From: Prevotella sp.
GTDB taxonomy: Bacteria > Bacteroidota > Bacteroidia > Bacteroidales > Bacteroidaceae
Length of the DNA stretch: 64,000 nt
NCBI GenBank assembly: GCA_017538105.1
Contig: JAFYJN010000085.1
Coordinates: 124,001-188,000 of the forward strand
Direction of reading: 5' to 3'
Under the pieces are notes generated by a model. That model was not told the DNA's origin. It made no database searches and saw only the letters and a list, made by a program, of their open reading frames with translations. Of the stretch, positions 28,365 to 35,850 are shown one piece after another; position 1 is the stretch's first letter, and each line of letters opens with the position of its first letter. The translations under genes were made by a program, and so were the position numbers.

Positions 28365-28862
28365 ATGCAACATTCATTCAATTGGAACGCTGTCGCTTTC
28401 TTCCTGGATCTCACCGCACGAAACAAGTTCGCCCGTGAGCATGACTTCGCCTTCTGCCGAGTGAGCGGACTGGAAGGCTTCGAGGAAGCGCTGGCACACC
28501 TGCAGTCGGACACGGCTTTCGTGTGCGTTTCGGACATATCGCAAGGATATACCGAGCTGAACAACACACCGCACACCCGAAGAGTGAAGACGGTGTTTCT
28601 CGCCATGCGCCACGCCATCGATAACATGACCGCCCGAGACCGCTGCATGGAAACCATGCGCGAGCTCTTCCGGCAGTTCATGTCAAAGCTGATTCTTGAA
28701 CAGACGAAGCTGCAAGAAAACTGCATCTACCTCGACCCGCGCATCTCCTTCCAAGAAATCGACCGCTATTTCTTCTCCGGCTGCGCTTGCGCCTACTTCC
28801 AAATCGCAGTAGATACCTACACCGATTTGAGATTCAACGAAGAGGAGTGGAACAATGAATGA
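28365..28862 (+). CDS. Phage tail-region protein of unknown function
   Basis: 165 aa. NWNAVAFFLDLTARNKFARE, AFCRVSGLEGFEEALAHLQS, RFNEEEWNNE. The start lies inside a low-complexity repeat (cattcaacatgcaacattc) that also encodes the first residues MQHSF. It overlaps the next gene by 8 nt (ATGAATGA region), so the two are coupled. Position suggests a neck or tail-completion protein. No known motif seen. Confidence 0.6.
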   Translation: MQHSFNWNAVAFFLDLTARNKFAREHDFAFCRVSGLEGFEEALAHLQSDTAFVCVSDISQGYTELNNTPHTRRVKTVFLAMRHAIDNMTARDRCMETMRELFRQFMSKLILEQTKLQENCIYLDPRISFQEIDRYFFSGCACAYFQIAVDTYTDLRFNEEEWNNE

Positions 28863-29277
28863 AATCCGCGACGCTCAAAAGGAGCGAGAAAAGTTCGTGT
28901 TGGCTTTCAACAACACAATGTTGAAAATCTGGCGTGAGCAGATCACCCTCCTCGATGTCATCGACACGGGCAGGTTGCTAAAGTCCCCGAAGTCTGTGGC
29001 CGTCCGCGCTGACGGGCGCTTCATAGAAGCAACCCTCTCGCAAGCCTTCCTCGAATACGGACTTTGGCAGGACTTCGGCACCGGCAAGGAGATTCCCCGT
29101 GGCAACCCCGGAGACATCGGACGCGACCGCAAACGAAAACCTAAAAGGTGGTTTTCGAGAAAATATTACGCCTCAGTCATGAACCTGAGAGATTTCATGT
29201 CGGATTCGATAGGTAGAGACTTCGTCGGCATCGTCGCCAAATCGCTCGATGACAAATACCGCCGCTATAACCATTGA
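28855..29277 (+). CDS. Phage neck/tail-completion-like protein
   Basis: 140 aa. VIDTGRLLKSPKSVAVRADG, then YGLWQDFGTGKEIPRGNPGD and RDRKRKPKRWFSRKYYASVM. The pattern DTGxL..S...YGxxxDxGTG followed by basic RKRKPxxWF is that of HK97 gp10-like neck proteins in Bacteroidetes prophages, which join the head to the tail. It overlaps the previous gene and ends 3 nt before prophage promoter 3. Confidence 0.6.
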   Translation: MNEIRDAQKEREKFVLAFNNTMLKIWREQITLLDVIDTGRLLKSPKSVAVRADGRFIEATLSQAFLEYGLWQDFGTGKEIPRGNPGDIGRDRKRKPKRWFSRKYYASVMNLRDFMSDSIGRDFVGIVAKSLDDKYRRYNH

Positions 29278-29280
29278 TTT

Positions 29281-29318
29281 TTGTCTTTTCCCCACCGCCC
29301 GCCCATTCATATCTTTGC
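29281..29318 (+). promoter_or_regulatory. Prophage-type promoter 3
   Basis: TTGTCTTTTCCCC (29281-29293), 16 nt, TATCTTTGC (29310-29318). It lies 45 nt before the tail-fibre gene. The leader contains a actaagcactcatccctcaa-type low-complexity repeat. Confidence 0.8.
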
Positions 29319-29363
29319 CACATAGAACACTAAGCACTCATCCCTCAACCCTAAACCAAAGAC

Positions 29364-31604
29364 ATGACCATCTCCGAAATCAAATCCCTCATCGCAGCCC
29401 TCCGCGCAGAAACGCAGGAGGAGAGCATCTCGCCGGACTCGCTCGGTGCGCTGCTCGACAAAATCATCGAATTCGTTGAGAGCAATACGGCCATCTCGCC
29501 CATCAGCAGGATAGCCGCGCTCCCTTCCACAAGCCAACTGCCGCAAAACCCGACGAGCGAGCAGCAGCGCACGCTCTATCTCATCAGCGGTTACCTGTAC
29601 GCATACATGGAAAACCGCTGGCAGGATGCCGGCACCATACAGGGCCCGCAGGGCTTGAAGGGCGACAAGGGTAATGACGGTGTTCTCCTCGACCCGGAGG
29701 CGGTGGGCATGATAGACAAGTATGCCGACACTTACGAGACGTCAACTGCCGCCAACCGCCACAACCAGATTCCTTCGGCGCTGGCTGTCGAGGAGAACCA
29801 AACCCTCATCTTCAAGCAAACCCTGAAAAGGGGTGAAAGACTGGGGTATGTGAACAGCACGGTAAGCAGCGGAGCAACGCTCAAAGACGGTACGCTGGAG
29901 GCGGTCTCGTCGAGCGGCTCCTACCGTAAATGGGTGGCCATCAAACTGCCTGATTCCGTTAAGAAAGGCGACATCATCCGAATTGAGACAAGAAACGCTG
30001 GCGGGATCAGTGTTGACCACCGTGCGGCGTTCTTCGCAAAGGAGGAGGGAACAAACGTAGCCATCGGAGATGCCTATATCGCTGACAGCCTCTTTATACG
30101 CAATGCCCCAGCAAGCGACACGGCTACGCATGTGTATTACGTTCCCGTGCCGGAAGGTGCCACACACATCTGCTTGGGCAATTATTACAAGAGCACGTCA
30201 CTGCCTACATACACCTATGCCTACCTGACCGAGGCGGTGCAGACTAGGGTTAGTGAATTGGAATCAGAGGTGGAGGAAGACATCGCTATTGGGCGTGACA
30301 TGTCGGCTTCTTCCGACCTCTCCATCAGCGACGAGAACGGCTACGAGATTGTGCGCTTCCTCGAAGGGCACATCAAGACGAAGAACTTTGACAGCCGTTC
30401 CGTCGGCACGACATTCCATCCCTACCAGCATGAGACGCTTTTCACGTATAGCGTGGAGGGTACACCGCCCATGGAGCCTTACGAGGAGGGCGTGGACTCC
30501 TTCTCGACGATTCAGAACAGCAAGGCGGTGACAAGGTCGAAGTCGTACACTGACCGAGCTGCGCTGTACCTGCCGCTTTCTTATGACCCCCTCGGCAAAC
30601 CGACCAGAATGGTGATATTCGGACGGCAGGGAGGGGGCACGTTCAATTCCTCAAACAACTTCGTCAAGGCTGACATCACTTCGAACGGCACGAACTACCT
30701 CAATATCGTACCGTTCCTGCTCTTCCTCGGCTATGCGGTCCTGGCTGTGGACGGCACACCCGACGCATGGGCTACGGAATTGAAGCTCGAAGACGGATAC
30801 GTCAACGGCAACTACATCGCAGTGCGCAGCGCAAAGACCATCTATGACAAGATCATACAAGAATACAACATCTGCCGCGACGGTGTCTATGGCTATGGCT
30901 ACTCACAGGGCGGCTGGATGATTTGGAACATCGCGGAACTCAGCGGCATACCGTTCCTCGGGCTGATGCTCAAATCCCCCGTCGTCTATCTCGGCAGTTA
31001 CTTCAACGTGGCCTTCGACGAACAGGGCAATGTCACCAGCCGCACCGTCACCATCAACGGGGTGGAATACCCCAGATGGCGGTACTTCATGGTCAAGCAA
31101 TACTACGGCATCGACACCACGGGCATGACGCAGGAGCAGTTCCTCGCCATTCCCCGGGAACCGTGGAGATGGGCGGGCTATGACCCCTTCTTGCGCTATG
31201 CCTCGGACGTGGCGACAGACGAGGAGGTGGCAGCCATAACGGCAAACAACACGTCGGAGGACATGGCCGCCGTCACGATGAAACGGCTCTGCCGGTTCCC
31301 CGTGAAGATCTGGATCGCCAAGAACGACAGCGATGTGGGCTTCAAACGTCAGGCTACGCTCATACAGGCTATCCGCAACGCAGGATGCTGGGCGGACATA
31401 CGCATGTATGCAAGAGGCGACCATTGGATGTCGCCCTCTAACTGGACACCGCTCGGCACCTTCGTTTACCGCGAGAAAACATACTCGCTCTATCCCCCCA
31501 CATACGAGATGGCACTCTTCCTCCGGAAGTTCGGAGGGCTGCCCGTCACCTTCTCCGAAAGCGGATCCGCTGAGACGGAGGACGAAGGCAACGAGGGCGC
31601 ATAA
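29364..31604 (+). CDS. Tail fibre/spike-like protein with serine-esterase domain
   Basis: 746 aa. The N-terminal ~90 residues are helical (ISEIKSLIAALRAETQEES). A collagen-like turn follows at ~93-105 (GPQGLKGDKGNDG), then a strand-rich section (~120-310). The C-terminal ~400 residues are an alpha/beta-hydrolase. The nucleophile Ser514 is in GYGYSQGGW, the acid is probably in AKNDSDVGF (~654) and the His in GDHWMSPS (~687). This is the layout of a receptor-binding tail protein carrying a deacetylase or esterase that strips acyl groups from capsule or surface glycan. It begins the operon driven by promoter 3. The last residues are acidic (AETEDEGNEGA). Confidence 0.72.
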   Translation: MTISEIKSLIAALRAETQEESISPDSLGALLDKIIEFVESNTAISPISRIAALPSTSQLPQNPTSEQQRTLYLISGYLYAYMENRWQDAGTIQGPQGLKGDKGNDGVLLDPEAVGMIDKYADTYETSTAANRHNQIPSALAVEENQTLIFKQTLKRGERLGYVNSTVSSGATLKDGTLEAVSSSGSYRKWVAIKLPDSVKKGDIIRIETRNAGGISVDHRAAFFAKEEGTNVAIGDAYIADSLFIRNAPASDTATHVYYVPVPEGATHICLGNYYKSTSLPTYTYAYLTEAVQTRVSELESEVEEDIAIGRDMSASSDLSISDENGYEIVRFLEGHIKTKNFDSRSVGTTFHPYQHETLFTYSVEGTPPMEPYEEGVDSFSTIQNSKAVTRSKSYTDRAALYLPLSYDPLGKPTRMVIFGRQGGGTFNSSNNFVKADITSNGTNYLNIVPFLLFLGYAVLAVDGTPDAWATELKLEDGYVNGNYIAVRSAKTIYDKIIQEYNICRDGVYGYGYSQGGWMIWNIAELSGIPFLGLMLKSPVVYLGSYFNVAFDEQGNVTSRTVTINGVEYPRWRYFMVKQYYGIDTTGMTQEQFLAIPREPWRWAGYDPFLRYASDVATDEEVAAITANNTSEDMAAVTMKRLCRFPVKIWIAKNDSDVGFKRQATLIQAIRNAGCWADIRMYARGDHWMSPSNWTPLGTFVYREKTYSLYPPTYEMALFLRKFGGLPVTFSESGSAETEDEGNEGA

Positions 31605-31656
31605 TGTTCAATCTCCCAAACGACCAAACGACTAACTCCCAAAACGACCAACCACC

Positions 31657-32223
31657 ATGGGCAAACGAATCATCATCAAAGGTGCTCATTTCAGTACGAA
31701 TGGCACAAGAGAGAACTTCATAGACTACACCGTCGAAAACGGCGGTGCATCCCCGACGCAGCAGGGATACGTCTATCTCGTCAGAAACCGCAACGAACTC
31801 AGTGCGAAGAACGCCGGTAACTACTATTACAACTGGATAAAGTCAACGAAATCCATCATCCTGTACCCGGGTGACATCGTTGCGGTAAAAGACATCCCGA
31901 AACCGATGGGGTTCATGGCCATCTACGGATATCGGCAGGTAAACGAAGGCGTTTATCCCGTCTATACGCCCACGTCCACAGCGCAAAAAATCTCGTCGCA
32001 GTCGCCGCACGATTACATCGAAACGTCTTATGCGCCGGTCATGATTAAGAACACGCATGCCACAGACCCCCTCTATATCGTGCTGGAAGGTAGAAAGGCA
32101 AGCGGCACGCCTGAAGGAGAGAAAGAATTGAGTCCGACGGATGTACCTTACATCCCGTACCGCATCTACACGGAATATCCCGAAAGATATCAAGAGGAAG
32201 AGGTGTCGGAACCGAGTGAATAA
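31657..32223 (+). CDS. Phage tail-associated protein of unknown function
   Basis: 188 aa. IIIKGAHFSTNGTRENFIDY, then YVYLVRNRNELSAKNAGNYY and KDIPKPMGFMAIYGYRQVN. The protein is strand-rich and has an acidic tail. It follows the esterase fibre and precedes the lysis genes, so it may be an accessory fibre or adhesin. The spacer before it contains the ctcccaaacgaccaaacgac repeat. Family not recognised. Confidence 0.6.
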   Translation: MGKRIIIKGAHFSTNGTRENFIDYTVENGGASPTQQGYVYLVRNRNELSAKNAGNYYYNWIKSTKSIILYPGDIVAVKDIPKPMGFMAIYGYRQVNEGVYPVYTPTSTAQKISSQSPHDYIETSYAPVMIKNTHATDPLYIVLEGRKASGTPEGEKELSPTDVPYIPYRIYTEYPERYQEEEVSEPSE

Positions 32224-32291
32224 TCTCACCTCTCACCTCACACCTCTAACCTCTATTTTCATCCCACCGCCCACCCTCAAACCAAATTCCC

Positions 32292-32573
32292 ATGACACCT
32301 CACTCCAAAGAACTCATCCAGTACGGCACGGCCTCCCTGATGGTCGTTTCCGGTGTCATCCTATCATTCATCTCCTTCTTCGTCAACGGCGACGTGACGG
32401 AAGGTGTGCTCTGGTACATGGCACAAGCCCTGACCTTCGCAGGAGGCGTATTCGGAGTTTCCATCTACTTCAAAACAAAGCTCGGAGAGTCCGAGCACCG
32501 AATACGCGAATACCTCAATGAGCAGTTGAAAGAAAATGCCCCCGAACACTCAACCCTAAACACTCAACCCTAA
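32292..32573 (+). CDS. Putative holin
   Basis: 93 aa with two membrane segments (TASLMVVSGVILSFISFFVN and VLWYMAQALTFAGGVFGVSI) separated by a short loop. A charged C-terminal helix follows (KTKLGESEHRIREYLNEQLK). Size, topology and the position 6 nt before the amidase gene are those of a class II holin, which forms the inner-membrane lesion at lysis. The final residues (EHSTLNTQP) are encoded by the aacactcaaccctaaac repeat. Confidence 0.72.
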   Translation: MTPHSKELIQYGTASLMVVSGVILSFISFFVNGDVTEGVLWYMAQALTFAGGVFGVSIYFKTKLGESEHRIREYLNEQLKENAPEHSTLNTQP

Positions 32574-32579
32574 ACCAAA

Positions 32580-33071
32580 ATGCGCAGCATTTCCGAACTC
32601 ATCATCCACTGCTCGGCAACCCCCGAGGGCAAGGATTTTACCGTGCGGCAAATCCGACAGTGGCACCTCGCAAGGGGATTCAAGGACATCGGCTATCACT
32701 ACGTGATTTACCGCGATGGCTCCATACATGCAGGGCGACCCCTTGAACAAGCCGGGGCGCACTGCATCAATCACAACCGCCACAGTATCGGTATCTGTTA
32801 CATCGGTGGCCTTGCTATAAATGGCAAGACCCCGAAAGATACACGAACTGGGGCGCAAAAAGCATCGTTCACTACGCTGCTCAAAGAACTACACGCCAAA
32901 TTCCCCCATGCAACCTTGCATGGTCATAGGGAATTCGTGTGCAAACGAAAGCAAAGCGATGCTAGCATCAGCTGTGCTGAGTGCAGCCGCGAATATGCAG
33001 GTTGCAAATTTGCCAACAAAGCGTGCCCCTCTTTCGACTGCCATAAAGATTACGATTACATCTTCAAATAG
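32580..33071 (+). CDS. Endolysin: N-acetylmuramoyl-L-alanine amidase (Amidase_2)
   Basis: 163 aa, T7-lysozyme-like. ISELIIHCSATPEGKDFTVR (first zinc His), GFKDIGYHYVIYRDGSIHAG (Tyr region), GAHCINHNRHSIGICYIGG, LHGHREF (zinc His) and NKACPSFD (zinc Cys). A Cys-containing insert (ISCAECSREYAGC) lies between the last two. There is no signal peptide, so it reaches the wall through the holin. It starts 6 nt after the holin gene and is followed 7 nt later by the spanin-like gene. Confidence 0.9.
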   Translation: MRSISELIIHCSATPEGKDFTVRQIRQWHLARGFKDIGYHYVIYRDGSIHAGRPLEQAGAHCINHNRHSIGICYIGGLAINGKTPKDTRTGAQKASFTTLLKELHAKFPHATLHGHREFVCKRKQSDASISCAECSREYAGCKFANKACPSFDCHKDYDYIFK

Positions 33072-33078
33072 CGAACTA

Positions 33079-33711
33079 ATGTCTAAACTCCTACACTCCT
33101 GCACTCCTGCACTCCTTTTAATCACTTTGGTCGGCTTTGCAGTCTCCTGCAAAACCACCAAATCCTCCGTGTCGGTTCGAGGGAAGTGCGAGACGCTTTC
33201 GCAAAGCTCAGAGCGTCTCTGCACTTCGCTCTCCATCGACACCATCAGCAAATACTTTGCTCTCAACGCTGACAGCCTGATAATAACTTTCGTCGGTGGC
33301 GAACAGAATTTCACTCACCTCTCACCTCTTACCTCTCACCCCTCACTTTCGGCATCCATGCCATCGCCCAACGACCTTACAGGATCGCTGGACGATGTGT
33401 ATGCCTTCAGCGACAAGCATCATGCGGCAGCGCAACCATCGGCTCACACTGATGGAGCGCACACCGCACATTCATCCCCTCCCTCGGGGAGGGTCAGGGT
33501 AGGTGTGTATGGCTTGCACACTTCCTCTGGCTCCAGTAAGCAATCCATACAACAATCTTCTTTGGCGGACAGCAACGACAAGTCGGAGCAGTCCGCATCC
33601 ATCAAAGAAGACATCGTGAAGAAATCTTCACCCGTTCCACTCGCAAGATACATCTTCTTTTTTCTACTCATGGCAGGAGCCATCTATATAATATATAAGG
33701 TGCGTCGATAG
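33079..33711 (+). CDS. Putative unimolecular spanin (lipoprotein with C-terminal TM)
   Basis: 210 aa from ATG 33079. The N-terminus is a lipoprotein-type signal (ALLLITLVGFAVSC, then KTTK). The C-terminus is a membrane segment (YIFFFLLMAGAIYIIYKVRR) preceded by a long polar Ser/His-rich region. A lipoprotein anchored at both ends is the topology of u-spanins, which fuse inner and outer membranes in the last step of lysis, and the gene follows holin and endolysin. Three parts are encoded by low-complexity repeats: cactcctg units in the signal peptide, tcacctctcacctc units giving THLSPLTSHPSLS, and the CCCTCCC/GGGAGGG palindrome giving PPSGRVRVG. Confidence 0.65.
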   Translation: MSKLLHSCTPALLLITLVGFAVSCKTTKSSVSVRGKCETLSQSSERLCTSLSIDTISKYFALNADSLIITFVGGEQNFTHLSPLTSHPSLSASMPSPNDLTGSLDDVYAFSDKHHAAAQPSAHTDGAHTAHSSPPSGRVRVGVYGLHTSSGSSKQSIQQSSLADSNDKSEQSASIKEDIVKKSSPVPLARYIFFFLLMAGAIYIIYKVRR

Positions 33712-34659
33712 GCGCACCTATTTCTTTCCCACCCACCCGGATGTCGCAACTCATTCCAACAAGTTTCATGACAGTCATTCGGGGCGCTGCCGCAAGAGAC
33801 CTTACTCGTTCCATTCCTGAGCTGGTAAGTCGCGCCGTTGACGGGGCATGGCGAACCTCAAAAAGGCAAGTAAGGCGGCGCATCCTGCAACCCCCACACT
33901 CACCATTTTGCCGCAAGCGGACGGTTACGCTATGCTCCTACGTCACGACACACCGGCTCATCCTTTCCACTCACGGCTCTTACACGGCAACAGACCTCCG
34001 AATGAGGTGCGACATCTACCCCGAAGGCTGACGCCCAGAAAGTCCCGCCCCAAACCCCTTCGTGTTTTATCTCCTGTTACACAGTAGATGACGGCTCCCG
34101 TGCGACCGGAGGCGGCTGGCACTCCGTTCCTCTCCATTCCGGGATAAGCCATTCGGGTGCGCCTGACACGAGCGATGCTGACCTCAAGCATAGAGTGTTG
34201 GTGTCCCCGGCAACTGCACACACTACACTTGCCGGCTCTCCATTGCGCTCCATTACACGGCGCAACCCTCCTCCGTCGGGATGCGCTGTTCCATTCCACT
34301 ACATTACAATCCAGACGGTCGGCATGGCTCGTGGCGCAACCCGTGGCACATCCCTCTATTACACCTCACTTCTGCCATCTCGCCTGCGGCACACCAGAGC
34401 CGTCGCTCGCTCCACTCGCAAACACTCGCCGGGAACGATGCAAGCATCCTTTATGGCAATGCCACAAAGGATTTCACCGCACTTTGTGCCTGTTCTTCAT
34501 CGACTTCTTCGATGGCTGAAGAACCTATTTGTCGAAACACATGGTGGCAAACGTCGAAATAGATTTTGAACTTGTCACCATTTTTCATACCTTTGCCATG
34601 TCAAAAGACAAAAAAGTCAGAAGACAGAAACATAGTTTAAAAAATCAAATTGAATAGTT
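33712..34659. other. 948-nt region without a convincing gene
   Basis: Between the spanin-like gene and the 34660 gene there are several overlapping short frames on both strands (up to ~120 codons), rich in Arg, His, Ser and Pro, none with a recognisable family, good start or consistent codon use. The plus strand is C-rich with recurrent words such as cattacac and ctccatt. Near the end is a TACCTTTGC box (34588-34596). It could be a decayed gene or a non-coding RNA region; nothing decides between them. Confidence 0.5.
34588..34596 (+). promoter_or_regulatory. -7 box of the 34660 gene
   Basis: TACCTTTGC fits TAnnTTTG and lies 63 nt before ATG 34660. No GTCTTTT block at the prophage spacing is present. 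Confidence 0.45.
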
Positions 34660-35037
34660 ATGAAAAAATTGTTTTTCGTGCTGCTGCTGATGATGGCATG
34701 CACAGCAACATTCGCTCAGACAAGTAATGAGGATTACTTCATTGGCAATTGGACATTATCTGTAGAAGGATTGCCCACAGGTGACAAAGAAATGCTCCTT
34801 ATCATCCTAAAGAACGAGGAAGGCCAGTTAGAAGGCGGTTTCGGTCGTATGGACGGCAGCGAATTTGCCGAACTAACAGATATTATCATCAAGGATAATT
34901 CCCTACAGGTATTCTTTGATGTCAAAGGCTTCCATGTTTCTATGAACCTTAGCCGGAAGGATGACGGAACCGTCACGGGCAGCATAATGGATATGTTTGA
35001 TTGCAAAGCTACTAAAATTGAAGAAAAAAAGGAATAA
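34660..35037 (+). CDS. Small secreted protein carried by the prophage
   Basis: 125 aa with a clear signal peptide (MKKLFFVLLLMMACTATFAQ). The mature part is a small beta-rich domain (DYFIGNWTLSVEGLPTGDKE, EGQLEGGFGRMDGSEFAEL, GTVTGSIMDMFDCKATKIEE), lipocalin-like in its NWTL...G..dG pattern. It is not a phage structural protein: it has host-type codons, a Bacteroidetes signal peptide, its own promoter and a pair of terminators after it. It is probably lysogenic-conversion cargo acting in the periplasm. Confidence 0.7.
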   Translation: MKKLFFVLLLMMACTATFAQTSNEDYFIGNWTLSVEGLPTGDKEMLLIILKNEEGQLEGGFGRMDGSEFAELTDIIIKDNSLQVFFDVKGFHVSMNLSRKDDGTVTGSIMDMFDCKATKIEEKKE

Positions 35038-35092
35038 ATAGTATTTTGAATTAAAATACAAAAAGAATAACACCACATTTCTGTTCAGTAAT

Positions 35093-35160
35093 AAGCCGAC
35101 ACACATTTCCTTCTATGTCGTACAAATCCGATATGGCAGGAAATAAGTGTCGGCTTTTTT
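35093..35160 (+). terminator. Intrinsic terminator
   Basis: AAGCCGACAC (35093-35102) pairs with GTGTCGGCTT (35147-35156), extended inward by ATTTCC/GGAAAT, followed by a T-run. It ends the transcript of the 34660 gene. Confidence 0.85.
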
Positions 35161-35181
35161 TATCGGCACAGGTACGCCACT

Positions 35182-35226
35182 AAAATCCTCGGTCAACCTC
35201 CTACGTCGGATGACTGAGGATTTTTT
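35182..35226 (+). terminator. Second intrinsic terminator in tandem
   Basis: AAAATCCTCGGTCA (35182-35195) pairs with TGACTGAGGATTTT (35211-35224), a 14-bp stem with one G-T pair, followed by TTTT. It lies only 26 nt after the first terminator. Confidence 0.85.
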
Positions 35227-35239
35227 ATGTCGCACCCGT

Positions 35240-35625
35240 AGCCCGTTACCGCCCATTCGGGGCGCAAGGCGCAAAGTCCCTCATCATTCAGCCGAAACCG
35301 CCAATAGCGAAACCCGAAAGGGCAATTTTTTGCAGTCTGCAAGCATAGTGAAACCATCGGTTTTCGTCAGTCGGGCGCAACTTCGGGCGTTTTCCGTCAT
35401 CGGGAGAACATCGGCAGCAATGGCGAAACCATCGGGGCAGCGGTGGGGAATAGTGCGACCGCCAAAAGTCGGGAAATCCGACAATAGACGGCAAATGTTA
35501 AATATTTTAACATATTCCGCTCGAAACGAGGGGCGAGCGAGGGCGAGCGAGGACAGGGCGCGTGGGGGGTCTTTCTCCGAAGTGGTTAAGGGGAAACCCC
35601 TTAACAATCCCCGAAGACACTGAAT
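35240..35625. other. Hairpin-rich non-coding region
   Basis: No convincing gene lies between the terminators and the tape-measure gene. Multiple compact hairpins occur, such as CCCGAAAGGG, GTCGGGAAATCCGAC, TGTTAAATATTTTAACA and GTTAAGGGGAAACCCCTTAAC (35585-35605, 9-bp stem). There are also the repeated word GAAACCATCGG (twice) and a direct repeat GAGCGAGGGCGAGCGAGG. Similar words occur, as I recall, in Bacteroidales conjugative elements, so it may be a mobilisation-region remnant or a structured RNA. Confidence 0.5.
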
Positions 35626-35713
35626 ATCAGACACTTGACTTTTTTACTACTTAAAAAATCACGGATTTTGCCAAAAATCCACCCCCCAGAAAGGGGGTAA
35701 ACGTGCTGATACA

Positions 35714-35751
35714 GTGTCTTTTAATGCCCCAATTTTTCCGACTAATTTCGC
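35714..35751 (+). promoter_or_regulatory. Prophage-type promoter 5 (degenerate)
   Basis: GTGTCTTTTAATG (35714-35726), exactly 16 nt, then TAATTTCGC (35743-35751). It keeps the GTCTTTT core and the spacing of the other copies. It lies 99 nt before the tape-measure start, whose leader contains the ccaaacgaccaaacgac repeat. Confidence 0.6.
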
Positions 35752-35850
35752 CCAGTCAAGTCTCAACCAGTCGTTGGGGCATAGCACATAATCCCTAAAC
35801 GACCAATCTCCCAAACGACCAAACGACTAACCCACCAAACCACCAAACAC

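Noticed and set aside
29364-35040. Diversity-generating retroelement near the tail fibre
   Set aside because: I found no reverse transcriptase frame and no template/variable repeat pair.
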